A stretch of 10,504 nucleotides of DNA from Planctomycetaceae bacterium (GCA_031259095.1 JAIRLW010000260.1:1-10504), one strand, 5' to 3'. Positions 1-6,987 are shown, counted from the stretch's first letter. Translations and numbers: made by a program. The notes: generated by a model from the sequence alone, not told the origin.

Positions 1-2518
1 TTGCAATAATTGAAGCCGTACCCATGTTAAAAATAACCGGCTCTTGTGTTAAATAAAATTGTTGAAAATTTTTAATCCTGCAAACGATATTGTATTGATG
101 TCCAAGCGTACTGTAACGGCTATTTGTCGTCAATTTAATTTTACTCTCATCTTTAGGATAATAGTTTGTAAAACATAATTTTGTATAACCGACACTATCC
201 TTAAAATCAAGAACTGGGTAATGATTATGATATTCTGTTGTATAGTATTTCTTATCTAAAATATAACCAACGTCAAAATGACACTCGTCATAATTTGCCA
301 AATCAAGTGTTCTATATTCCTCAATAGAATGAGTATTCTTTGTGTACGTATTATAAAAGTCCAAAAACACAGAAGGTTGTTTGATAAAGTTCCAATTTTC
401 CACTCGCCGTACTAACTCGTCTTGAGGAATTTTTTTGATTTCTTTATTTTTGCTCTTTAAATAATTTGCAAAATTATCAGATTGTTTTGCAGTGCAATGT
501 TTATAGTTGATAATTTTAACTTTATGAGATTTTTTTGCTTTCTTCTTAGTTGCAACGAAAATAAGTGAAGATGTCGCAACAGGTTTATTTTGCGTTAATC
601 CCCGACCGATAAATAGATTTCCTTCAAACGTGATTATTTTTTCTATGGTTGTCTCATTCGCCAAATAAGACCGGATAACATCAAGGTCTCCAGCGGTTAA
701 TATTGTCTGAGGGACAATGTAACATATTTTTCCGCCTTCTTTCAGTAACCCAAAACTTAACGCAATAAAAAAAACGTACAAATTCGGTTTGGGAGAATAT
801 AATTTAGGACGACCAACCGCCGTATTTAAATTCACTCCATAGACATTTCCCATCGTAATAGAGGCATCTTCTTTATTTTTTATTTTTTTGGTAAATTCCA
901 CGCCTTGTTTACAACACTCGTTATAACCGATATAAGGCGGATTTCCTACCACATAATCAAACCGCATTCTTTTACCGTTATGTCCCTGCATTGATTCAAT
1001 CATTTCCTGTAAATCTTTGTTGTCGCGCATAAATGATTTGTAACTAAAATCAGTTTTTGCAAACAGCAAAGTGAAGTCGATTTTATCTTGTTTTTCCGCT
1101 AATCCTGCATCTAAAAATTCAGAAATACTATCTTTCGTTTTGAAAATTTTGATTTTACGGTCAATCGGATTTTCATAATTATCGTTGACAATTAACGGCA
1201 AAAGACGCATTAAAATACTCATTTCCGCAAGAAACAACGGAAATTCCGCAATATCCAATCCAAAAATATTTTCACTGACCAAATCTTCTATAATTTTTGA
1301 TTCAGTTTTGGCGGCTTTACCTTCAAATGTTTCGACAATTCTATCAACGGCGCTGTACAGAAATGTTCCTGCTCCGCAAGAAGGATCAATGATAGAAATT
1401 TTGTTTTGGTTTGCAGCAAGATTTTTATGCGTATATCCCATCTCATCAAGCATGAAATTGACAACATCGGGATCGGTAAAATATTGTCCTTTGTTCTTAT
1501 TTTGATACAAATCTTTCAAATAATTTTCGTAAATAAAACCGAATATTTCGTTTTTGAGATTGGCAAAATTATATTTGTTGATAAACACAATAATATCAAG
1601 CCAAGGAGAAATATCGTCTATCGTTAAATCATCATGTTTCAGATTTTCTGTAATTTTTTTGTTAATTTCTTTTTGTTTTTTTGCAAAAGGTTTATAAATT
1701 TTTTGAGAGATATATTCTGAAATTTCACGAATATCCCTTACGATCATGTTATAAAAATCGCTGTCGTGAATTGATTTTTTTATACATCTTAATAATTTTT
1801 GATATTCGTCAATAAATTTTTTATAACCATTATCCACTAAGACTTTATAAAGAATAAATTGAATAAGATAAGCGTAGGATGTTTCAATCTCCTGCTCTTG
1901 AAATAAATCCAGCATACCGGATTTTTTTAATTTAACTCTGAAATTGTTTAAGAGACGTGTTGTATCGTCAAAAAAAATAGCGCGGTATTCAGAAATATTC
2001 AAATTAATTTTTTCCTCAAACAGATTTTGCTGATCAGACGGATTAAATATTTCGATATAATAATTTTCCGTCTTTACATAATCTTGCCAAAAAATAAGAA
2101 AATCATCTGGATTATCAAAAATCTCCTCAATGGTAAATTTTTTGTATGACGTTGCGCGGTAAAATCGCCATTCATGACCATCCGTCAATATGCCGTATTG
2201 TTTACTGTAATCAAGTTGGTATCTTCGCAACTGGGTAATCCCTTCTTCAATTTTCGTAAAACATTTGACTTCAACAGGAATGGTAACCTCTTTGCTGATA
2301 TAAAGCACAAAATCAGGACGACCTGCTTTTCCGCTCTCTGTATCATGAACAAACGTACCCGATTGAATTGTTTTAGTAACTGTTTTTGATAAATGAAATA
2401 ATTCGGCAGAAGTAAAAATATCCGCAATAAAATCATGAACTCCGCCGCCGGTTTCTCTGATTTTATATCCTTCTCTGTTATCGTTCCATTTATTTCGTAA
2501 CTCATCAATCAAACACAT
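1..2518 (-). CDS. Type IIG-like restriction-modification enzyme (PD-(D/E)xK nuclease plus N6-adenine methyltransferase), C-terminus outside window
   Basis: I translated this frame by hand and found it open, without a stop, from the ATG at 2518 to the window edge (839 residues seen). Residues 1-125 form a nuclease domain: GRPDF (P68, D69) followed by PVEVK (E83, K85) is the PD-(D/E)xK signature, and the stretch to about residue 121 resembles the N-terminal domain of type I R subunits. Residues 130-330 are a helical connector. The methyltransferase core follows: GQYFTDP (344-350), the SAM-binding motif DPSCGAGTF (378-386) and the catalytic NPPY (526-529) typical of N6-adenine enzymes. From about 600 onward lies the presumed target-recognition region, which is incomplete. 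No helicase motifs are seen, so nuclease, methylase and specificity functions appear to share one polypeptide, as in Eco57I-like enzymes. The gene is visibly richer in AT than its neighbours, which suggests horizontal acquisition. Specificity cannot be predicted. Confidence 0.92.
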   Translation of the reverse strand, partial: MCLIDELRNKWNDNREGYKIRETGGGVHDFIADIFTSAELFHLSKTVTKTIQSGTFVHDTESGKAGRPDFVLYISKEVTIPVEVKCFTKIEEGITQLRRYQLDYSKQYGILTDGHEWRFYRATSYKKFTIEEIFDNPDDFLIFWQDYVKTENYYIEIFNPSDQQNLFEEKINLNISEYRAIFFDDTTRLLNNFRVKLKKSGMLDLFQEQEIETSYAYLIQFILYKVLVDNGYKKFIDEYQKLLRCIKKSIHDSDFYNMIVRDIREISEYISQKIYKPFAKKQKEINKKITENLKHDDLTIDDISPWLDIIVFINKYNFANLKNEIFGFIYENYLKDLYQNKNKGQYFTDPDVVNFMLDEMGYTHKNLAANQNKISIIDPSCGAGTFLYSAVDRIVETFEGKAAKTESKIIEDLVSENIFGLDIAEFPLFLAEMSILMRLLPLIVNDNYENPIDRKIKIFKTKDSISEFLDAGLAEKQDKIDFTLLFAKTDFSYKSFMRDNKDLQEMIESMQGHNGKRMRFDYVVGNPPYIGYNECCKQGVEFTKKIKNKEDASITMGNVYGVNLNTAVGRPKLYSPKPNLYVFFIALSFGLLKEGGKICYIVPQTILTAGDLDVIRSYLANETTIEKIITFEGNLFIGRGLTQNKPVATSSLIFVATKKKAKKSHKVKIINYKHCTAKQSDNFANYLKSKNKEIKKIPQDELVRRVENWNFIKQPSVFLDFYNTYTKNTHSIEEYRTLDLANYDECHFDVGYILDKKYYTTEYHNHYPVLDFKDSVGYTKLCFTNYYPKDESKIKLTTNSRYSTLGHQYNIVCRIKNFQQFYLTQEPVIFNMGTASIIA

Positions 2519-2525
2519 TGATTAT

Positions 2526-2531
2526 CTCCTT
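2526..2531 (-). promoter_or_regulatory. Ribosome binding site of the restriction-modification gene
   Basis: On the minus strand AAGGAG lies 7 bases before the ATG at 2518. It fixes the start of the restriction-modification gene and shows that it is translated independently of the upstream FabZ-like gene, which ends about 100 bases earlier. Confidence 0.75.
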
Positions 2532-2620
2532 ATTAATGGAAGGTAAATGTTTCCTTTGTCTGAACGATGATTAAAATGATTACAATAAAACAATCCGTTA
2601 CGCCTACCCGCGATTCGCTA

Positions 2621-3106
2621 TTAATGATAGACTGCTCCTGATGGACATAGAAGTTTGAAACGTTCTTTGAGTTCTTCGATTACTTTCTGATCTTTCGGCA
2701 ACAATAACGGATCGGCGTCAGATAAATTGTAACGGGCAAGAACAATTTGCGCTTTGAGATTGGTTTGACCGTCAACAGTTCCTTCCGTTTTGAGTTTAAC
2801 CAACGCGCCGTCTTCTTTAACAATCGAAGCCGTAATCGTCAACGTTTGACCGGGTTGGACAAAACGGGCATATTTAACGTTACCAACCTCTTTAAGAACG
2901 ACAATACTATGGGCAAAATTTTCAGAAACACGAATCAACCACGCAGAAGCCTGAGTTAACGCTTCCAACATCAACACGCCGGGCATCACCGGAAAATTCG
3001 GAAAATGATCCTTCAAATACTCCTCCGATAATGAAAGCGATTTGGTCGCAACAATTTGTTTGCCTAACTCCAAAGATTCGATTCGGTCAATCAAAGAAAA
3101 ATACAT
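2621..3106 (-). CDS. FabZ-like hotdog-fold 3-hydroxyacyl-[ACP] dehydratase
   Basis: This 161-residue protein belongs to the FabA/FabZ hotdog family, which removes water from 3-hydroxyacyl chains carried on ACP in the cytoplasm. The diagnostic segment HFPNFPVMPGVLMLEAL starts at residue 34. H34 and E48 are 14 residues apart, matching the catalytic His and Glu spacing of FabZ, so the active site appears intact. The C-terminal part has the expected beta-rich hotdog pattern (VKYARFVQPGQTLTITA) plus a tail of about 25 charged residues beyond the usual FabZ end. It lies 75 bases downstream of the KAS-like gene on the same strand, so the two are probably co-transcribed. No strong ribosome binding site precedes the ATG. 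It may be a second, specialised dehydratase rather than the housekeeping FabZ, so I give no gene symbol. Confidence 0.85.
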   Translation of the reverse strand: MYFSLIDRIESLELGKQIVATKSLSLSEEYLKDHFPNFPVMPGVLMLEALTQASAWLIRVSENFAHSIVVLKEVGNVKYARFVQPGQTLTITASIVKEDGALVKLKTEGTVDGQTNLKAQIVLARYNLSDADPLLLPKDQKVIEELKERFKLLCPSGAVYH

Positions 3107-3151
3107 GATCGCTAAAGATAGGGTTATATCCGCAACAATAAAAGATGCGGC

Positions 3152-3167
3152 GTTTGTTTGTTTGTTT
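3152..3167. repeat. Short (GTTT)4 tandem repeat in the KAS/FabZ-like gap
   Basis: Four GTTT units sit in the 75-base gap between the KAS-like and FabZ-like genes. On the transcribed strand this is (AAAC)4. Beside it, CCGCA (3130-3134) and TGCGG (3146-3150) can form a small hairpin. Copy-number slippage here would alter only the untranslated spacer. Confidence 0.6.
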
Positions 3168-3181
3168 AATGTGTTATTGGT

Positions 3182-4453
3182 TTATTTTTCAAGAATCAGC
3201 GCAAACGATCTTCCCATTCGGGTCTGATTCAATTTAAGAACAAAAGGCGAGGACAATTTCGCCGGTTTACCATGAACAACATTGATCGGACAATCCGGCG
3301 CCGTTTTTTCGTGATTCCGTGTCGGAGGAATCTGACCGTCTCGTAAGGAAAGAACCGCCGAAACCAATTCAACGGCTCCGGTTCCACTGCCAAGATCGCC
3401 GAAATTGCCTTTGTTGGATGTTACCGGAATATCTCCAAGAACATTTTGAATGGCTTCCGCTTCAATCCGATCATCGTGTTCGGCTCCCGTTCCGTCCGCA
3501 TTGATAAATCCAATCTCGTTCGGCGTTAAACCGGAAGACCGCAACGCAAACCGGATACTTTGACAAATTGCCTGACCGGTTGGACGTGTTTTGTGAAGAT
3601 TAGGTTCGTTGACTTCGGCAAATCCGCGAATTGTTGCGTAAATTTTTGCGCCACGGGCTTCGGCGAAATCACGTCTTTCGAGAACAAACGCGCCCGAACC
3701 TTCACCCAAAACACTGCCGCAGCGGTCAACATCAAACGGACGCGGAACACGGCTAGGATTCTCTTGACGCGGCGCCGTAAAATAGGATTTGATACGGGTT
3801 TGAAAATCCTGATTAACACGGTTACCGCATCCTCCGGCAATCATCACATCGGCGGATCCGCGTTCAATTGTTCGGACGGCTTCGATAATCGCCGCAAGAC
3901 TTGAACCGCGGCACAATGTTACAGAATTACTCGGTCCTCGTGCGTCGTGACCGATGGAAATCTGACACGCCGGCATGTTGGGGAAAAATTTAAGCATCCA
4001 GAGCGGAAAAACTTCATTCATTGCGTCAATTCCCCAACGATCAAAATGGTATTGCCCATTCTCAATACCGGCACGATAAGCATCAAGAAGCATGTCCACT
4101 TCTGCGCCAATCAAATCAGAACCAAAAACAACGCCAAACCGTTCAGGATCAACCGTTCGGGCGTCGCCTTCGGTAACAAGTCCGGCATCAGCCGACGCAT
4201 GGCAGGCAGAAACAAACGCCAGTTGGATGTCCCGACTCATCACCTTAATATTTTTTCGCGGTTTTACAAAATCTTTGGCGCGGAAATCGGGTACTTCGCT
4301 TCCCATCGGACGAAGTGAATCGTCGGAGGTGGCGATATTCAGAAATCCAATGCCGCTACGACCTTCAAGAAGAGCGTTATGAAATGATTCCTTGTCGATC
4401 CCGACTGGTGAAAGGACTCCAAGACCCGTAAGAACAACTTCCTGAGTGATCAT
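3182..4453 (-). CDS. Divergent beta-ketoacyl-ACP synthase (FabF/KAS II-like) with Cys-Asp-Asp active-site positions
   Basis: The 423-residue length and layout match FabF-type condensing enzymes: an N-terminal VVLTGLGVLSPVG, the nucleophile elbow GPSNSVTLCRGSS with C181, then IAGG and the C-terminal thiolase half. Condensing enzymes of this class use a Cys-His-His set. Here FabF's NAHGT is NADGT (D320), and the second His, in the segment that follows the conserved lysine (K348), is replaced by Asp (D353, in NFGDLGSGTGAVE). I confirmed these codons as TGC, GAC and GAT. The C-terminal GFGGTN loop of FabF is also not recognisable and is replaced by NQTRMGRS. The fold and a covalent acyl-thioester therefore look retained, but ordinary decarboxylative Claisen condensation is doubtful. 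It could be an acyltransferase, a chain-length-factor-like partner or a lineage-specific synthase. It is first in a unit with the FabZ-like gene. No clear ribosome binding site precedes the ATG. Confidence 0.87.
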   Translation of the reverse strand: MITQEVVLTGLGVLSPVGIDKESFHNALLEGRSGIGFLNIATSDDSLRPMGSEVPDFRAKDFVKPRKNIKVMSRDIQLAFVSACHASADAGLVTEGDARTVDPERFGVVFGSDLIGAEVDMLLDAYRAGIENGQYHFDRWGIDAMNEVFPLWMLKFFPNMPACQISIGHDARGPSNSVTLCRGSSLAAIIEAVRTIERGSADVMIAGGCGNRVNQDFQTRIKSYFTAPRQENPSRVPRPFDVDRCGSVLGEGSGAFVLERRDFAEARGAKIYATIRGFAEVNEPNLHKTRPTGQAICQSIRFALRSSGLTPNEIGFINADGTGAEHDDRIEAEAIQNVLGDIPVTSNKGNFGDLGSGTGAVELVSAVLSLRDGQIPPTRNHEKTAPDCPINVVHGKPAKLSSPFVLKLNQTRMGRSFALILEK

Positions 4454-4516
4454 GCTGTTTGGAAAAAAAAATGAAAAATAACAAAATAACCTGATAATGA
4501 AAAAACAATTCCAACT

Positions 4517-4545
4517 ATATTACCTGAAAATAGGTTTTACGACAA
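4517..4545 (-). promoter_or_regulatory. Candidate sigma70-type promoter for the KAS/FabZ-like pair
   Basis: On the minus strand TTGTCG (4540-4545) and TAATAT (4517-4522) are separated by 17 bases, about 65 bases before the KAS-like ATG. Each box matches four of six consensus positions. This is suggestive only. Confidence 0.4.
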
Positions 4546-4562
4546 GACCCTGAGTATCGTTG

Positions 4563-4699
4563 ATAGTGGAAAGTGGAGAGTGGATAGTTTTGTCCTTATT
4601 GTCCTCAATATTGTCCTCAATGTCCCTAAAAAATTTTCACAGTGCAAAGACCAATAGGACATTAAGGACAAAACTCTCCACTTTCCACTATCCACTAAT
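4563..4699. repeat. Palindromic repeat with permuted GTGGANA heptads and GTCC units (copy A)
   Basis: This is the main content of the gene-free stretch 4454-4831. The left side has three heptads, GTGGAAA GTGGAGA GTGGATA, followed by AGTTTTGTCCTTATTGTCC. The right side, read on the other strand, has the same heptads in a rotated order (GTGGATA GTGGAAA GTGGAGA), followed by AGTTTTGTCCTTAATGTCC. Between the arms are degenerate TTGTCCTCAA units and a core running from TGTCCCTAA to TTAAGGACA. The same core arrangement recurs near 7988-8026. It lies between the putative KAS promoter and the promoter of the plus-strand gene. It resembles an intergenic REP/MITE-like element, but no family is identified. 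Confidence 0.7.
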
Positions 4700-4711
4700 T
4701 TTATTTTGCTC

Positions 4712-4740
4712 TTGGCATTGCCAATAAAAATTGATATAAT
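4712..4740 (+). promoter_or_regulatory. Strong sigma70-type promoter for the 4832 gene, with a palindrome over the -35 box
   Basis: TTGGCA (4712-4717) and TATAAT (4735-4740) are 17 bases apart, close to the bacterial consensus. Transcription would start near 4747, leaving a leader of about 85 bases before the TTG start. The -35 box is the left half of TTGGCA-T-TGCCAA (4712-4724), a perfect 6+1+6 palindrome that could be a repressor operator. No regulator gene is nearby to support that. Confidence 0.65.
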
Positions 4741-4818
4741 TTTTCGACATTTTGGTTATCGGAGTTGGTCAAATTCCGACATGGTTGGTTTTACCCCTGT
4801 GATTATTATTTGAGATTT

Positions 4819-4824
4819 AAGGAG
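4819..4824 (+). promoter_or_regulatory. Ribosome binding site that fixes a TTG start
   Basis: AAGGAG lies 7 bases before the TTG at 4832. Its ideal spacing supports TTG as the true initiation codon. No in-frame ATG gives an equally good start without losing the membrane segment. Confidence 0.75.
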
Positions 4825-4831
4825 TTTTACT

Positions 4832-5626
4832 TTGACGGAATTACAATCAGAATTAACATTTATCCGTTTTTTACGGGCGGGTATTCTTCTAGCGGCATTG
4901 ATTGTTGTTCCGGCAACGGCGGTTTGTTGGAATATGATTCCTAAAGATTTTTTTGGAAACGACCAATATGATCAAACAAATTCTCTTCATAATCAAACGA
5001 TTAATCAAACAATATGCCAGCCTCCCACATTGGAAAAATCGGAAAATTTTCATTCCGATAACAAACCAGTCCCTGAATTGCCGCCAACTTTTGCGCTCAA
5101 TCCTCCTTCTTCTCTATCTTTTTCATCTTCTCCGGATTTTTTGTCAAAACCTTATGAGCCAAAACCCAAAACTCATGAGTATGAATTAAAACCACAGGAA
5201 ATGGTTCCTGAACACAATACGGTAATCAGGACAATGGGCGGAATCGACGAGAAAACAGACGAGAAAACATTTGAACAATCCATTCCAAATTCTTTCACTA
5301 ACAAATCTGCAATCATTTTAGCCGCCGCATCTTCTGAACCGATGCGGAATGCGAATTATTCTAAGGTGAATGATTCTGCCGACTATCGAACAACCGCTAC
5401 GGCGCCGCAACAAAGTTTTCCGGTACTCGAAAACCAATTGAAACAACTTGGCGCAAAATATTACCGATTGGAAAAATGGGGAAGTCGCGGTGAATTATTC
5501 CGATTTTCCTGTTACGTATCCCCTTCGGAACCGTATCGGTATCAAAAATATTTTCAGGCAATTGATTCGGATGAACTGAAAGTGATGGAATCGGTGATTG
5601 AAGAAATCAAACGTTGGAAAAAATAG
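4832..5626 (+). CDS. Membrane-anchored or secreted protein of unknown function with a conserved-looking C-terminal domain
   Basis: I do not recognise a named family for this 264-residue protein. Residues 11-33 (IRFLRAGILLAALIVVPATA and following) form a positively flanked hydrophobic segment, either a signal-anchor or a signal peptide that could be cut after ATA. Residues 40-190 are rich in Pro, Ser, Asn and Lys-Pro-Lys and appear disordered, like a wall- or periplasm-spanning linker. The last 69 residues (196-264) look folded: LKQLGAKYYRLEKWG, then GELFRFSCYV and a C-terminal helix ending in EEIKRWKK. My recollection is that this type of C-terminal module occurs in other planctomycete proteins, but I cannot check it. 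The gene has a TTG start, a good ribosome binding site and its own promoter. It stands alone, divergent from the KAS-like gene and convergent with rnpA. Confidence 0.75.
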   Translation: MTELQSELTFIRFLRAGILLAALIVVPATAVCWNMIPKDFFGNDQYDQTNSLHNQTINQTICQPPTLEKSENFHSDNKPVPELPPTFALNPPSSLSFSSSPDFLSKPYEPKPKTHEYELKPQEMVPEHNTVIRTMGGIDEKTDEKTFEQSIPNSFTNKSAIILAAASSEPMRNANYSKVNDSADYRTTATAPQQSFPVLENQLKQLGAKYYRLEKWGSRGELFRFSCYVSPSEPYRYQKYFQAIDSDELKVMESVIEEIKRWKK

Positions 5627-5641
5627 TCCCGCCGATTAACG

Positions 5642-5731
5642 CTGATTTTTAACGATTATTTTGAAGAATTGATCATGATATAAAACTCATCGTCATTATT
5701 CAGTGGAATTTCCAATACTGATTTTTAACGA
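5642..5731. repeat. Pair of 14-base direct repeats
   Basis: CTGATTTTTAACGA occurs at 5642-5655 and again at 5718-5731, just after the 4832 gene. The surrounding text (GATTAACGCTG, ACACGAAGGGACA) resembles degenerate intergenic filler seen in many bacterial genomes. No function is apparent. Confidence 0.5.
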
Positions 5732-5757
5732 CGAAATACACGAAGGGACATGAAAAT

Positions 5758-5863
5758 GGCAACTTCTAAAAACTCATTTTTTGGTTGACCGAAATCGACT
5801 AAAATCAATTTTAGCCGATTTCGGTCAATTTTCATCTGTGAATAAATAAGTTTTTAGAGTTCC
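5758..5863. repeat. 106-bp imperfect palindrome between convergent genes (MITE-like or bidirectional terminator)
   Basis: The centre consists of two 21-base arms, 5785-5805 and 5808-5828, complementary at 20 of 21 positions with only two bases (CA) between them; the arms begin and end with TTGACCGAAATCG and its complement. After less regular flanks, a second outer pair appears: TCTAAAAACT on the left and AGTTTTTAGA on the right, reaching 5758 and 5863. The outer ends therefore look like terminal inverted repeats. It lies 131 bases after the 4832 gene and 17 bases after the rnpA stop, a position suited to ending transcription from both sides. Its length and nested arms also suit a miniature mobile element. 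No target-site duplication is obvious. Confidence 0.75.
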
Positions 5864-5880
5864 TATTGGTCAAGATGACG

Positions 5881-6243
5881 TTAAAGTTTACGATGTTTCT
5901 CAATTTTCTTGACCAAATGTTGAAGCGAATCAAAGACTATTTGAGCGGTTGGAGGCGGGGCGTTACGTTGTGGAATGACGACCAGATCGAAAGTTCCTGC
6001 GAATTTGGTTCGGGTTTTTCGGAACGCTTCACGGATAAGACGTTTCCAACGGTTACGAATTACGGCGTTGCCAACTTTTCGAGAAACGGAAATCCCCAGC
6101 CGACTTTGTTCCAATCCGTTAGGCATTGCAAAAACAATCAGCACATTGTTTGCTGCTGAGCGTCGAGCGTCCAACACCAGCTTAAATTCCGGCGATTTAC
6201 GAATTCGGGCTGTTTGTGGGAAGTTTCCGGTTTTCATCTGCAT
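5881..6243 (-). CDS. rnpA: Ribonuclease P protein component
   Basis: RnpA is the small basic protein that binds RNase P RNA and helps it remove 5' leaders from pre-tRNAs. The family signature RLGISVSRKVGNAVIRNRWK starts at residue 48 of the 120-residue form and is followed by RLIREAFR. The N-terminal RIRKSPEFKLVL matches the usual RnpA opening strand. The frame remains open back to a GTG at 6306, but those 21 extra residues come from AT-rich text with repeated ATTCACGA/TTAACGA units and have no family resemblance. I prefer the ATG at 6243 (or 6237), which gives a typical length. No clear ribosome binding site marks either start. It follows lspA on the same strand, probably in one transcript. 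The usual rpmH partner is not present. Confidence 0.92.
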   Translation of the reverse strand: MQMKTGNFPQTARIRKSPEFKLVLDARRSAANNVLIVFAMPNGLEQSRLGISVSRKVGNAVIRNRWKRLIREAFRKTRTKFAGTFDLVVIPQRNAPPPTAQIVFDSLQHLVKKIEKHRKL

Positions 6244-6306
6244 CGTGAATAACAAATCGTTAATCGTGAATAGTAAAATAGCAACACAATGGAAGTATCT
6301 TCTCAC

Positions 6307-6325
6307 ATTCCGAAATAATCGGAAT
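6307..6325 (-). other. Hairpin between lspA and rnpA
   Basis: ATTCCGA and TCGGAAT form a perfect 7-bp stem around a 5-base loop immediately after the lspA stop codon. No T-run follows, so it is not a standard terminator. It may stabilise or process the lspA-rnpA transcript. It would also mask the alternative GTG start at 6306, which supports the later ATG for rnpA. Confidence 0.5.
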
Positions 6326-6970
6326 TTATTTTTTCACGGCATTTTCCGTAATGAAAAAGGAATGAATTACGAGAAGCGACGCTCCGCACACGAGCATCGA
6401 ATCGGCAATATTGAAATTCGGCCACGGATACGAACCAAGCATCACCAGAATCCAATCCCGAACGCCATAAATTGGTTCGCCGTCATTCCAGCGCAAACCG
6501 TGTAAGCCGAGCCGATCATAAAGATTGCCGATAATTCCCGCAACAATCAGTCCTAGCGTTACCATAAGAAACCGACTCTTCCACGCAGAATAAACAATCC
6601 AGATTAAAAGTCCGGTTAAGAAAATAAACGACAAAAGAGCAAGCCAAATAATTTGTCCTTGCCCGATTCCGAATAAGGCGCCTTGATTCAGACTGGTCTG
6701 AAATCCCAGAATATCCCGCCAAATCCAATAAACCCCAGAAAGTTCGGGTTCCTCAATCGCTCGGTATTTTCCCGGCATTCCAATCGCCTCAAAAACCAAA
6801 CTCTTCGTCGCTAAATCGGCAATAACGCCCGCCAATACAATCATCGCAAAGCATAGAATACGGAAAACAAAACAGAACGAAGAAATAGAACAATCAACCT
6901 TTCGCTCCAAATCATTCGCTGCTTCCAAACCAATCGAATCATTCGTTTTAGTTTTGTTTTCCATTAGCAT
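6326..6970 (-). CDS. lspA: Lipoprotein signal peptidase (signal peptidase II)
   Basis: LspA is an inner-membrane aspartyl protease that removes the signal peptide from diacylglyceryl-modified prolipoproteins. The 214-residue protein has the family features in order: a first membrane segment with ADLATKSLVF (from residue 51), SLNQGALFG with N95, membrane helices at about 106-128 and 133-150, GNLYDR (148-153), the catalytic aspartate D172 in VRDW, and NFNIAD with the second catalytic aspartate D190, then a last membrane helix. About 35 residues precede the first membrane helix. The spacing between GNxxDR and the first catalytic Asp is longer than usual (20 residues from D152 to D172, against about 9 in Proteobacteria), giving an enlarged periplasmic loop. 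The ATG at 6970 lacks a strong ribosome binding site, and a second ATG lies two codons in. It follows the secreted-protein gene after 17 bases and precedes rnpA. Confidence 0.95.
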   Translation of the reverse strand: MLMENKTKTNDSIGLEAANDLERKVDCSISSFCFVFRILCFAMIVLAGVIADLATKSLVFEAIGMPGKYRAIEEPELSGVYWIWRDILGFQTSLNQGALFGIGQGQIIWLALLSFIFLTGLLIWIVYSAWKSRFLMVTLGLIVAGIIGNLYDRLGLHGLRWNDGEPIYGVRDWILVMLGSYPWPNFNIADSMLVCGASLLVIHSFFITENAVKK

Positions 6971-6987
6971 TTTTTCAGGGGATAAAT

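Noticed and set aside
2185..2508. Minus-strand 107-codon frame MMSYEINGT
   Set aside because: It is a shifted-frame shadow within the restriction-modification gene, whose own frame is intact and carries the motifs.
3560..4382. Plus-strand open frames opposite the KAS-like gene
   Set aside because: They are antisense shadows with no ribosome binding site or family resemblance. The minus-strand frame contains the whole KAS fold.
6244..6306. Longer rnpA starting at GTG 6306
   Set aside because: The 21 added residues do not resemble RnpA, they derive from repeated ATTCACGA/TTAACGA text, and a hairpin sits directly upstream of the GTG.
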